A DNA stretch of 64,000 nt from a virus. The number at the start of each line of letters is the position of its first letter. Positions within the stretch are counted from its first letter, which is position 1. Below the pieces are notes generated by a model. It saw only the letters and a program-made list of their open reading frames with translations, was not told the origin of the DNA and searched no databases. Positions 16,722 through 24,965 of this stretch are shown piece after piece. Location: positions 1 through 64,000 of the IMG/VR virus record IMGVR_UViG_3300042924_008490; one strand, written 5' to 3'. Position numbers and translations under genes: made by a program.

Positions 16722-17481
16722 TACAACTTTAATTATACCTGTTTTTGAAATCACTAAAGCTAATAAGGAATATTTTATTGGATGTTTAGAATCCATCAAA
16801 AACCAAAACGATAAAAATTTTAAAGTGGCTGTTGTAGCCCCTAAATTTAATAAGGAACTTGAGTCTTTGTTGAAAGATTTTGACTATCAACAAATAGTTA
16901 ATGACAGTGGAAAAACTGATTTTGCCTCTCAAGTGAATTTTGCTGCATCTAAAATCGAAACTGAATATTTATCAGTAGTTCAATTTGATGATGTGATTTT
17001 CCCGAATCATGTTCAAAATATTAATAAGTATATCAGTGCTTATACCAATATAGATTGTTTTATTCCTTTAGTATATGAAGTAGATTTTGAAGATAAGCCT
17101 ATTGGCTTTTCAAATGAAACAGTATGGTCTGCAGGAACTATGGAAAAATTCGGTTATTTTGATTTAGCTAAAACAAAAGAAAAAGCTTTTTATAACTTTA
17201 ATGTAAATTGTTTTACAATCAAAAAATCTGCATTTGAAGCTGTCGGTAAATTGAAATCATCCATTCTTAAATTCGGAGACTTTGAATTCCTATTGAGATT
17301 GTTAAATTTCGGAAAAATGGTATATGTAATACCTAAGATGACATATAAACATTTCAACGGTATTTCGGGTTCAATTCATGATATGCAAAAAAACATGGAT
17401 GAAATGGAGAAGAAATTTTGGTACAACATGTCAAGGAAAGAATACTTCTTTGATTATGACCGTGAAATATCTTACCCATAA
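16714..17481 (+). CDS. Family 2 glycosyltransferase
   Basis: 255 residues, GT-A fold: TLIIPVFEITKANKEYFIGCL (5-25), SVVQFDDVIFPNH (about 89-101) with FDD as metal site, and FTIKKSAFEAVGKL then FGDFEFLLRLLNFG (about 168-205) as the acceptor half. It overlaps the GT4 enzyme and probably acts with it. It is the last transferase of the cluster and precedes the late sigma factor by six bases, so glycosylation genes and the late regulator may share a transcript. Confidence 0.8.
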   Translation: MNNTTLIIPVFEITKANKEYFIGCLESIKNQNDKNFKVAVVAPKFNKELESLLKDFDYQQIVNDSGKTDFASQVNFAASKIETEYLSVVQFDDVIFPNHVQNINKYISAYTNIDCFIPLVYEVDFEDKPIGFSNETVWSAGTMEKFGYFDLAKTKEKAFYNFNVNCFTIKKSAFEAVGKLKSSILKFGDFEFLLRLLNFGKMVYVIPKMTYKHFNGISGSIHDMQKNMDEMEKKFWYNMSRKEYFFDYDREISYP

Positions 17482-17487
17482 ATTACC

Positions 17488-18285
17488 ATGAACAAAAGAG
17501 GTAGAAAAAGAAAACATAAAAGATATTTTGATGTAGAACAAGAAGAAGCAACTTTACTTTATTTAAGTTCATTTGATGAAAGTGAAAAAAATAAGATTTA
17601 TGAGGAATTCTTAAAAGAACCGCTATATAAAATGGTTGAGAGTATCATCAACCGATATAATTTATATAGCAAGGAAATGACTTTTGAGGAATTGCTAAAT
17701 GATACACTTAGTTTTTTACATACCAAAATAGATAAATTTGACCCTTCACAAGGAACAAAAGCATATTCTTATTATGGTACAATAATAAAACATAGACTTT
17801 TAGGTAAAAGAATCAAAGAACAAGATGAAATTACCAAAAGAGAAAATTATGATGCGGTTTTAGTAAACATTGAAGAAGATGAAAAATATTCATATCAGAT
17901 AGATGAAGAAGACAGTTTTACTTCAGAGTTTTTCAACGAATTTGTTAAAATATTGGAAGAGTTGATATCAATGAATACAGCTCTTCCAAAGGAAGAAAAG
18001 TTCCTGAAGAAAAATGAAGAAAGAGTTGGATTGGCAATTCTTGAAGTTATGAAAAATTGGGAATCTTTCTTTGAAGATGGTGGTAGAAAATATAATAAAA
18101 ATCAAATTTTAGAATGTCTTAGAAATATGACTGATTTAAGTACTAAAGATATTAGAGATAATTTGAAAAGATTTAGAATCTTATACTATCAGAAAAAGGA
18201 AGAACGTTTAAAAAGAAACCATCGCAACGAAGATACACCTATTCAGAATATTTCTTTAAATTTGAATAAAAAAAAGAATTCATAA
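17488..18285 (+). CDS. RNA polymerase sigma factor for late transcription (T4 gp55-like)
   Basis: 265 residues. Residues about 45-115 resemble sigma region 2: IINRYNLYSKEMTFEELL, then HTKIDKFDPSQGTKAYSYYG and IIKHRLLGKRIKEQ, the FDPSxGxxxxxY pattern seen in sigma-70-family and gp55-type proteins. The first 15 residues are Arg/Lys-rich. The C-terminal part (140-265) is helical and acidic and lacks a clear region 4, as in gp55, which needs a clamp-bound coactivator. It probably directs host RNA polymerase to the TATTTATA-type elements found throughout this window. It is longer than T4 gp55 (about 185 residues). Confidence 0.78.
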   Translation: MNKRGRKRKHKRYFDVEQEEATLLYLSSFDESEKNKIYEEFLKEPLYKMVESIINRYNLYSKEMTFEELLNDTLSFLHTKIDKFDPSQGTKAYSYYGTIIKHRLLGKRIKEQDEITKRENYDAVLVNIEEDEKYSYQIDEEDSFTSEFFNEFVKILEELISMNTALPKEEKFLKKNEERVGLAILEVMKNWESFFEDGGRKYNKNQILECLRNMTDLSTKDIRDNLKRFRILYYQKKEERLKRNHRNEDTPIQNISLNLNKKKNS

Positions 18286-18293
18286 TATTTATA
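18286..18293 (+). promoter_or_regulatory. Late-promoter-like element TATTTATA
   Basis: TATTTATATAAAAAAA starts 21 bases before the ATG at 18307. It is one of 19 similarly placed copies in the window. Confidence 0.6.
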
Positions 18294-18306
18294 TAAAAAA
18301 ATATAT

Positions 18307-18693
18307 ATGGCAAAGAGAAATATAAAATTAGATGTAGACAGCCTTTTTGATGCAATGCGTGAAGCTTATCGTGATTGCGATGAACAAAAGAAAGCTATCT
18401 TGGAAAAAATAAGTGAAAGGGCTTCAAAATCAAAACCTGAAGACTTTCAAGATGAATTGGAATTGGCAAGATATTTCAATGAGAGTCGAAAAGTTCTCAA
18501 TGATGTTATTGACAAAAAAATCAAACTTATTCAAATCCATGCTAAAGTAATCGGAACAAGCAAAATCAATAGCGATAAAGAAGAACAAGAAGTGCATGAA
18601 ATGCCAACTCTTTCTCAAGAGGATATTGCTAAACTTCGTGAGAATATTTTAAAAGACATGGAACAAGATAATACTTACGATTTAAGTCTATAA
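18307..18693 (+). CDS. Helical hypothetical late protein
   Basis: 128 residues, predicted all helix with coiled-coil character at 15-45 and 50-85 and an acidic tail. Not recognised. It has its own TATTTATA element and couples to the following tail-type gene by a one-base overlap (TAATG). Being next to the sigma factor it might be a coactivator of the gp33 kind, but the sequence gives no direct support; a small structural or chaperone role is as likely. Confidence 0.55.
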   Translation: MAKRNIKLDVDSLFDAMREAYRDCDEQKKAILEKISERASKSKPEDFQDELELARYFNESRKVLNDVIDKKIKLIQIHAKVIGTSKINSDKEEQEVHEMPTLSQEDIAKLRENILKDMEQDNTYDLSL

Positions 18694-20096
18694 TGGGTAC
18701 ATTTGAAAAAAAGTTTGATGTTTTAAATCAAATTGCTGCTTTAAAAAGTATCAATAGTGGATTTCCTAAATTAAAAAAAAATAAAAAATTAGAATCTTTA
18801 ATTGCTAAAAAAAATAAAACAGTTAAATTTATAAAGGATTTAATTGATATTTTGATAGGAATAGAAGAATTTAAAAAAGAATTAGTAACATTTTTAACTT
18901 ATCAGAGTGTTGCAACAGAAGGTTATATTAAATTAGGATTAAAAAATATTTTAAAAAATAAATTTTCATGCAGTGTTGATGCAATTATTCCTGATTTTTT
19001 AGTTGATGGTACAGGTACAGGATTTAATGTAGCTGTAAAACAAGTTGACTTTTGTAGCATTCTTAAAGTAGACCCTAATTCTATAGGAGGTAAACTAATT
19101 TATGGTTCAATCTCTCAAGACTTAAATGCTTACCTTTATGATGTATTACAAGGTAACGTTGGAAGTTGGAAAAACTTAATCACTGTTACATATCAGCAAC
19201 AAGGAATTGTAGATGGCAAAATGAAAACAAATATCTTCAATGTGAAGATAGATTCCTCTTGGAGCGGAAGAACTGTAAATGATTTTATCAATGCTTTTTT
19301 AGATGGAATTATTATATTTAATTTACCAACTTTTGTAAATAAGGTATTTGATATGACATATGGTTCAGTTTCCAATCTATTAAAATTTAACAAGAATACT
19401 GTTTCTGCAGAAGTAGAACTTGATATATTAATAGATAAAATTATTGACTTCACAGAAATTACTGAAATAGATAACAGTTATTTTGATTTCACAAAGGATG
19501 AAATTGATTTATTCAATGAAAAAGTTGAAGAAAGAGTTACAGGGGAAAAAATTCTAAAAGAATGTGATTTTGTTTCAAGCTCTATAGATATAAATGACTT
19601 AATTGATTTAAATGACCAATTAAATGCAACATCTACTTTAATTGAGATAAAGGATATTCTTACAAATAAATTTGATACGCTCTCAAATCAAGCAACAAAC
19701 AATATAAGTGAAGAAAATAGGGATTTTGGAAAAAATAATTTCTTTGGCAATTTTCTATTAGGAATAGTAAAAGCTCTTGCAAATTTACTTTTTGCGCCTA
19801 AAGTAATGATGATGATTGTAAGCTATTTTAAAATAGTAAATAATTCTATAGGATTCAAAACATTTGGAGAATTTTTGAAAGAAAATAAACAACTAATTAT
19901 AGATTTAGTTAAAAAAGTTTTGTTACCGATAGTAATCAAATTTCTTATGAAAATTCTCATCAAACATTTAACTAAATTAGTTACTCAAGAGACAATAGAA
20001 AAAAATAAAGAAAAAATTAAAAATCAGATAAGTATTATTAAGTCTTTACTTGGAGTAAATAATGAAATTATTGGATTAGTAGCAAATTTTATATAA
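18693..20096 (+). CDS. Tail/baseplate-type structural protein with hydrophobic C-terminus
   Basis: 467 residues, Lys/Ile/Asn-rich. The middle (95-260) is beta-rich with several Gly turns. The C-terminal third (about 345-467) has long hydrophobic helices (FLLGIVKALANLLFAP and LVKKVLLPIVIKFLMKILI) without typical loop spacing for a membrane protein. Family not recognised. It stands directly before a Gly/Pro-rich small protein and the gp5-like spike gene, so a baseplate or tail-tip role is inferred from position. A membrane-penetrating role of the hydrophobic end is possible. Confidence 0.5.
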   Translation: MGTFEKKFDVLNQIAALKSINSGFPKLKKNKKLESLIAKKNKTVKFIKDLIDILIGIEEFKKELVTFLTYQSVATEGYIKLGLKNILKNKFSCSVDAIIPDFLVDGTGTGFNVAVKQVDFCSILKVDPNSIGGKLIYGSISQDLNAYLYDVLQGNVGSWKNLITVTYQQQGIVDGKMKTNIFNVKIDSSWSGRTVNDFINAFLDGIIIFNLPTFVNKVFDMTYGSVSNLLKFNKNTVSAEVELDILIDKIIDFTEITEIDNSYFDFTKDEIDLFNEKVEERVTGEKILKECDFVSSSIDINDLIDLNDQLNATSTLIEIKDILTNKFDTLSNQATNNISEENRDFGKNNFFGNFLLGIVKALANLLFAPKVMMMIVSYFKIVNNSIGFKTFGEFLKENKQLIIDLVKKVLLPIVIKFLMKILIKHLTKLVTQETIEKNKEKIKNQISIIKSLLGVNNEIIGLVANFI

Positions 20097-20097
20097 C

Positions 20098-20496
20098 ATG
20101 GAAGAAATCTCAATCGATAAAATTATAGAAATAATAATGGGGGTAATTAAATCAGGTAAAACACCTGCTTTACCTATCCCTGCACCTTTAGTCTTGACAG
20201 GAGGATTTACACGAACAGGAATGTCTGCAAGAGATATGGCAAAGGAAGTTATTATTCGTCAACAAGAAGCAGGTGCTCCAATAGGTAATTTACCTTCAGG
20301 AGCAGAAAATGTTTCAGAGAAAATGGAAAGAATAAGAATGGAAGTAATAGTTGAACATTTATTAGAAAACGCTAAATTCACAGTAGTTCTCCCTGCAGGG
20401 ATACCTGTCACTGCAGTAGGTGCATCACCTTTAGGCCCTGTCGTAGTACAAGGAGTTACTACAGGTTTAGGTATAGGAACATCAGTAATATCATGA
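20098..20496 (+). CDS. Gly/Pro/Val-rich baseplate-region protein
   Basis: 132 residues. It begins with an amphipathic helix, followed by a Gly/Pro/Ala-rich extended region (ALPIPAPLVLTGGFTRTGMS, about 21-40), a central helix, and a hydrophobic Gly-rich C-terminus (VVLPAGIPVTAVGASPLGPV). It overlaps the spike gene by four bases (ATGA). Not recognised; position between a large tail-type protein and the spike suggests a baseplate component. Confidence 0.5.
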   Translation: MEEISIDKIIEIIMGVIKSGKTPALPIPAPLVLTGGFTRTGMSARDMAKEVIIRQQEAGAPIGNLPSGAENVSEKMERIRMEVIVEHLLENAKFTVVLPAGIPVTAVGASPLGPVVVQGVTTGLGIGTSVIS

Positions 20497-21785
20497 GGCA
20501 CAAATACGATGATTTATCAGATGTACCCTTAACCTCCAAAATTGCATATTGGGGGAAGGTAGTCAGCATAACCGATAAATATGAATCAAGAACAATAAAA
20601 GTATATATTCCTGAAGTAGATTCGAAATCAGCAGATTTTGAAAAATTTTCACTTAGTAGTAAAAAGAAAAATAATTTTTCTACTGCTTTATCAGATTCTT
20701 TTATAGATAATCTTCCTGAATGCTACCCTTTAACTCCTGCATATTTTCATTATGTGCCTCAATTAGGTGAAAGAGTTATGGTTATTATGGATAGATACCA
20801 TAATACTTTAAAAAGTGCTCAAAAGGAAAAAAGATATTATTTTACAACATCTATTTCCAAGCCACAAAATATAGAAAATGACCCTTATGACACAACGGCA
20901 TCTTCTCGTGAATCTGATGGTACTTTAGAAGCAGGTAAAGCTATATCTGAAATACCTGCAGCAAAAGGCGCATATGCTACAAAAACAGATATAGGACTTG
21001 TTGGAAGAAAGAATACTGATGTTCTCTTGAGAGATGGTGAAGTTCTTTTGAGAGCAGGTAAACATGAAAAAAATGATAATACAATTTTCAATAAAAAAGA
21101 CCCTGCTTATATTCAAATAAGACATGGATTAAACAATGCTTCAAAAGAAGTTAAGAAAAAAAGGGTATTTATTGAAAAAATTACACCTCCTACACATATC
21201 ATAAATGTATTCGTTAGAGAAGATAAACAATTAGAAATAAAAATATTTTCTTTTACTACCAATACATTAGTTGAGGAATTTAATCAAGCCTATGATAATA
21301 GGGAACAACTATTACTTGCAGCTAAAGAACAAATTTCAGATTACCAAAACACTTATTCTAAATGGAAACTTATTACAGTTGACCCTGAACTTTCAAAATT
21401 AGATAAAGATTTCCCTCTTTCTAAAACAATCATTCAAAAGGAAGAAATTGTAAAAGACCAAAATGAATTTGACCAATTTGCAGGGAGTGTTGTAAATATT
21501 GTTGCTGAAAAAATAAATCTTTTGTCACATAAAGGTTCTAACAATTTTCAATTGACAGACCCTGAAAAAATGATTACTGAAGATGCTCAATTGGAAATAA
21601 ATACCAATAGTCATCCAATGGTTCATGGGGATAAACTTATTGACTTTTTGAAATTGGTTAAAACTTTTATAGAAACACATGTACATCCTTATTCAGGATT
21701 ACCAACTGACCCTGATACAAATGTACAAAATATTAGTAATTTTAATTTGGAAGATTTAGTAGATAAAAATATAAGAATTGGTTAA
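20493..21785 (+). CDS. Baseplate central spike/hub protein, gp5/VgrG-like OB fold
   Basis: 430 residues. Residues about 15-110 look like the OB fold of T4 gp5/VgrG: AYWGKVVSITDKYESRTIKVYIP gives two strands, and PLTPAYFHYVPQLGERVMVIMD the closing strands with the usual LGERV-type turn. A Gly/Ala/Thr-rich linker follows, then KNTDVLLRDGEVLLRAG (about 172-188), which resembles the start of the gp5 C-terminal beta-structure. The C-terminal DKLIDFLKLVKTFIETHVHPYSG (about 383-405) is seen in other phage spike proteins and may bind metal through HVH. No lysozyme domain is present; muramidase activity may come from the protein at 59432. Confidence 0.72.
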   Translation: MRHKYDDLSDVPLTSKIAYWGKVVSITDKYESRTIKVYIPEVDSKSADFEKFSLSSKKKNNFSTALSDSFIDNLPECYPLTPAYFHYVPQLGERVMVIMDRYHNTLKSAQKEKRYYFTTSISKPQNIENDPYDTTASSRESDGTLEAGKAISEIPAAKGAYATKTDIGLVGRKNTDVLLRDGEVLLRAGKHEKNDNTIFNKKDPAYIQIRHGLNNASKEVKKKRVFIEKITPPTHIINVFVREDKQLEIKIFSFTTNTLVEEFNQAYDNREQLLLAAKEQISDYQNTYSKWKLITVDPELSKLDKDFPLSKTIIQKEEIVKDQNEFDQFAGSVVNIVAEKINLLSHKGSNNFQLTDPEKMITEDAQLEINTNSHPMVHGDKLIDFLKLVKTFIETHVHPYSGLPTDPDTNVQNISNFNLEDLVDKNIRIG

Positions 21786-21871
21786 TAGACATAACGTTCA
21801 GCATTATAATCGTCTGCTAATTGAAATATTTTATCAACCTCTTCTTTACTTTTTGATTTACTATTTTTCAC
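21782..21871 (-). CDS. Possible small ORF or remnant after the metalloprotease gene
   Basis: A 29-codon frame (VKNSKSKSKEEVDKIFQLAD...) starts with GTG and ends four bases inside the convergent spike gene. It looks like a normal acidic-helical C-terminus. It is in the +1 frame relative to the end of the metalloprotease gene and is open back to just before that gene's stop, so it could be a separated tail of that protein or a tiny gene. No slippery sequence is visible. Confidence 0.3.
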   Translation of the reverse strand: MKNSKSKSKEEVDKIFQLADDYNAERYVY

Positions 21872-21893
21872 CAATTTACTAAAATTAATTAAA

Positions 21894-23462
21894 TTATAGA
21901 TAAACTAATATAATTCCATTATCTTTTTTCGAATATACTTCTTTATATTTGGAGTATTCCATTAATTTATCTTTAACATCTGCAGGAACATTATCCCAAT
22001 TTATTTGAGAGCCTTTATTCCAATCTTTATCCCAATTAATCCCAAGAGTTTTTGCAGTTTTTTTATATTCTTTAATATCAACATTGTTATCAATATAAAA
22101 CATATCCTCTTCACCTTTTCTATTAGGTCTCATTTCAATGTCAAATTTTTTGTCTTTATTTACATCATATGCTTTTACACTATTCGGAGATTCTTTATAT
22201 AATTTTTTCCAAACACCAAATTTTGTAAATGGGGAATGAGAAGTGTCTGAATAAATTGGAGTATTTAATTTTTGTTTTAATGCTTTATATATTCTAAGAG
22301 CTAATCCTCGACCTCTGACATTTGGGACAGACCTTGTATTAATAAGTTTAATCCCATCTCTATACAATTCATAACGAGTCATATATACAATATCTTCCAT
22401 ATTTTCATTAGAATATAAAACTATTGCAAAAACTTTTCCATAAAGATTTATAATTTCATTAGGGAAATCAATACTATCTAAATCATATTTTACCCCATTT
22501 AAAGGATTTTGAGCCCTCAAACGGTCAATTGATAGTTTCATTTGTTTTATCCAATATTCATTCCCTTCTTCATCACTTCCTTCATTTGGAACATATATAA
22601 CTTCATTTAAATCATCTTCAGTTATAGCCCTATAAGTTTCCAATAAAGAGTTTATTTTATTTTCGTAAATTATTTTTATTTTTTTTGAACAATCAATATC
22701 ATAACTTTTAATAAGCTCTGAAAAATAAGTATATGCTCTTGAAAGAAGTCTTTTTTCTAAATTAGGGTTTAATTTATAATGGAAAAAATTAAATATTTCC
22801 TCTTTAAATAAATCTACTAAATAATTTATATTACAAACATATTCTGAAGAATTAACTAATACAAGATTCAATTTTTCTTCTTCTGATAACCCTTCAAAAT
22901 CAAATTCATTTTCAAATTTTTTTCTATTTAAAACATAATCTTTTTTTATAGAAGCTATTTCTTTGTCTATATATTTTTCTTTTACTGCAGAAGCAATCTG
23001 ATGAAATCTTGCATTTACTTCTCTATTCAGTTTTTCATATCTTTTTTGACCGCCTTCCTTATTAGTAGGTTCTTTAATAATTTTCCCATCACTTCTTATA
23101 TCATCTAACATGTGAATGAATTCATGAATAAAAGTCGATTTTTTATCAATTATGATTCTAATTAAATTATCAACCATATCATTATACTTATCATAACCAA
23201 CAACAGTTAAAACAATCAATTTATCATCTTTAGATGGTGAATAAAAAGAAGATGCAAATTTATTGATAACTTTCAATGAAAATACACCTTCAAATGAATC
23301 TAATTTAATCCCATCAGGAGTATTAAAACCTATTATACCCCAATTTTTAAATTCTTCTTGTATCTCCCTTTGCTTATGAAAAACTATTTCATTAAAAACA
23401 GTTTCAGCTAACTTTGTAGCTTCAACATCTTGCAATCTTTCAAAAATATATTTTTTTAACAT
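21894..23462 (-). CDS. Zincin metalloprotease-like protein with GNAT-like C-terminal domain
   Basis: 522 residues. The N-terminal domain has the zinc motif HEFIHMLDD (HExxH, residues 113-117), and EVNARFHQIA about 30 residues later could give the third ligand. Residues 165-300 are helical. Residues about 335-425 resemble an acetyltransferase: VFAIVLYSNE, then RSVPNVRGRGLALRIYKALKQKL with the Q/RxxGxG/A acetyl-CoA loop as RGRGLA. The N-terminus has FNE and LAE sites. It overlaps the next gene upstream by seven bases. Protease plus acyltransferase in one chain suggests an effector acting on host proteins; this is inference. The GNAT call is by pattern only. Confidence 0.6.
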   Translation of the reverse strand: MLKKYIFERLQDVEATKLAETVFNEIVFHKQREIQEEFKNWGIIGFNTPDGIKLDSFEGVFSLKVINKFASSFYSPSKDDKLIVLTVVGYDKYNDMVDNLIRIIIDKKSTFIHEFIHMLDDIRSDGKIIKEPTNKEGGQKRYEKLNREVNARFHQIASAVKEKYIDKEIASIKKDYVLNRKKFENEFDFEGLSEEEKLNLVLVNSSEYVCNINYLVDLFKEEIFNFFHYKLNPNLEKRLLSRAYTYFSELIKSYDIDCSKKIKIIYENKINSLLETYRAITEDDLNEVIYVPNEGSDEEGNEYWIKQMKLSIDRLRAQNPLNGVKYDLDSIDFPNEIINLYGKVFAIVLYSNENMEDIVYMTRYELYRDGIKLINTRSVPNVRGRGLALRIYKALKQKLNTPIYSDTSHSPFTKFGVWKKLYKESPNSVKAYDVNKDKKFDIEMRPNRKGEEDMFYIDNNVDIKEYKKTAKTLGINWDKDWNKGSQINWDNVPADVKDKLMEYSKYKEVYSKKDNGIILVYL

Positions 23463-24895
23463 TTTACATTATCGTCTAATATATAAAATTTGATTTCTTC
23501 AGGATAAGTTCTTTCCTCTTGATTAGATATAGATTTAAAATCTAAATAATAAATCTGAGGAAGCATCCATTCGGTATAAAGATAAATAAAATTTTCACAA
23601 GAACCAATATTTACAGGAGTCCAAGGTATAATATCCAATTGTTCAACTCCTTCTTTTACATATAGCCTATAAAAAATGTTATCAACAACTACTCTCTTAT
23701 TAGGCTCAAATGCTTCATAAGTATCAATAGTTATCTTTCTTACATCACCAACTCTTATATTTTCATTTCTTTGAATCCCTTTGAATTTGAAACCATATTT
23801 TTTAGGACTTCCTGTACTTATTCCTATTTGATAATAATCATCATTAGGTTTCAATTGGAATTCTTGTTCAGCATTCCTTAACAATCTGCCATTGATTTTA
23901 ACATTTGACCACACATCTCTCCAAACGACACAACTGTTTATATCAGATTGAGCAGAATCAACTTCAAAAGAAACTCCATAAATTCCTTTTGAGACACATT
24001 CTCCTGTTAGGATAGTATAAACATCGTCAAACTCATTATATATCGTTACAATTGGATTTTCATCCAAATTCGCAGGTTCTCCTTTGACATTTACATATAG
24101 ATATAAAGTATTTTCCTTATCAGTGTAAAAACTTTGCCTATCATCTATAATTGGATTGATATATTCAGTTTCAATATAGGGTTTGAAAAAGTTAGGAGTT
24201 TCACTGCTATAAAATCCAAGATATTTTGTAACTCCTTCGGGATTTATTTCATAGTTACTATTGAAAGCCAATCCAAATCCATAATTGGGGGTGTCTCCCG
24301 AAATCAAATCATTTACAAGAGAAGTCATATCCATTTCAAAAAGACAATCATCACAGGCTTGAGCTTTGCATTGAAGATATATAGGTTCTCCTGAGAAATA
24401 AGTATCTCCTGTGATAATCATTGTTTCTGCAGAAAATGCATCGTATATCCCTTGAGTTTGCCAAGGTTCATTTGGTTTTGCATAGAACCAATTGGATTCT
24501 GCTAAAGAAGTATTACAATTTGGACTGATATAACCATCACATCTTTCAGCGCAGTCAAAATCATATCCACATCCTTCAACCCAATCTTGTCTTGTCCTGA
24601 AAAGACACAAATCATATGCAGTTGCCAAACATGCAGTTGTCATATCCAAACCGTTTCCGAAATATCTTGTAGGTTTCAAAACGAGCTTATGTTTGACATT
24701 GGTTAAATCACCAAGCATGCAATCGTCATAAAGTTGTTTCAATTTTTCAATTGGAAAATGAAAGATATATCTTGAATATGTAGAACTTCCATAAGTACCA
24801 CCGTAATAAAGCGATACAATTGGATTCTTCCCAAGATTAACAGTTGAATCCTTTATTATAACATTGTCCTTGTCAAAGTATGTTCTCCAATACAT
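23456..24895 (-). CDS. Cys-rich virion structural protein
   Basis: 479 residues, about 20 Cys and many aromatic residues, predicted mostly beta. The N-terminus (IIKDSTVNLGKNPIVSLYYGG, then SRYIFHFPIEKL) resembles the first strands of DNRLRE/carbohydrate-binding-type domains. Residues 90-180 hold most cysteines (CGYDFDCAERCDGYISPNC). A TATTTATA element lies 8-15 bases upstream of the ATG. It is divergent from the fibre genes and shares style with the LamG-like protein at 168-1958. Probably a baseplate or fibre-network protein; disulfides would have to form after release. Confidence 0.55.
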   Translation of the reverse strand: MYWRTYFDKDNVIIKDSTVNLGKNPIVSLYYGGTYGSSTYSRYIFHFPIEKLKQLYDDCMLGDLTNVKHKLVLKPTRYFGNGLDMTTACLATAYDLCLFRTRQDWVEGCGYDFDCAERCDGYISPNCNTSLAESNWFYAKPNEPWQTQGIYDAFSAETMIITGDTYFSGEPIYLQCKAQACDDCLFEMDMTSLVNDLISGDTPNYGFGLAFNSNYEINPEGVTKYLGFYSSETPNFFKPYIETEYINPIIDDRQSFYTDKENTLYLYVNVKGEPANLDENPIVTIYNEFDDVYTILTGECVSKGIYGVSFEVDSAQSDINSCVVWRDVWSNVKINGRLLRNAEQEFQLKPNDDYYQIGISTGSPKKYGFKFKGIQRNENIRVGDVRKITIDTYEAFEPNKRVVVDNIFYRLYVKEGVEQLDIIPWTPVNIGSCENFIYLYTEWMLPQIYYLDFKSISNQEERTYPEEIKFYILDDNVKC

Positions 24896-24902
24896 TTTTT
24901 AT

Positions 24903-24910
24903 TATAAATA
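24903..24910 (-). promoter_or_regulatory. Late-promoter-like element TATTTATA
   Basis: GATATTTATAATAAAAAATG on the minus strand, running straight into the start codon region of the Cys-rich protein gene; divergent from the copy at 24947. Confidence 0.6.
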
Positions 24911-24946
24911 TCTTTTACTTAGTTAAAATTTTAAAGGGGATTTATA

Positions 24947-24954
24947 TATTTATA
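24947..24954 (+). promoter_or_regulatory. Late-promoter-like element TATTTATA
   Basis: TATATTTATAATAAAAATC, 19 bases before the ATG of the first fibre gene. Confidence 0.6.
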
Positions 24955-24965
24955 ATAAAAATCAA

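Noticed and set aside
9673-17481. Capsule or O-antigen locus of a cellular genome
   Set aside because: The cluster is flanked on both sides by phage genes in the same coupled style and contains no flippase, polymerase or sugar-nucleotide synthesis genes.
21782-21896. Possible programmed frameshift at the end of the metalloprotease gene
   Set aside because: The +1 frame is open but no slippery sequence is present, and a GTG-started small frame explains it equally well; kept only as a low-confidence small ORF.
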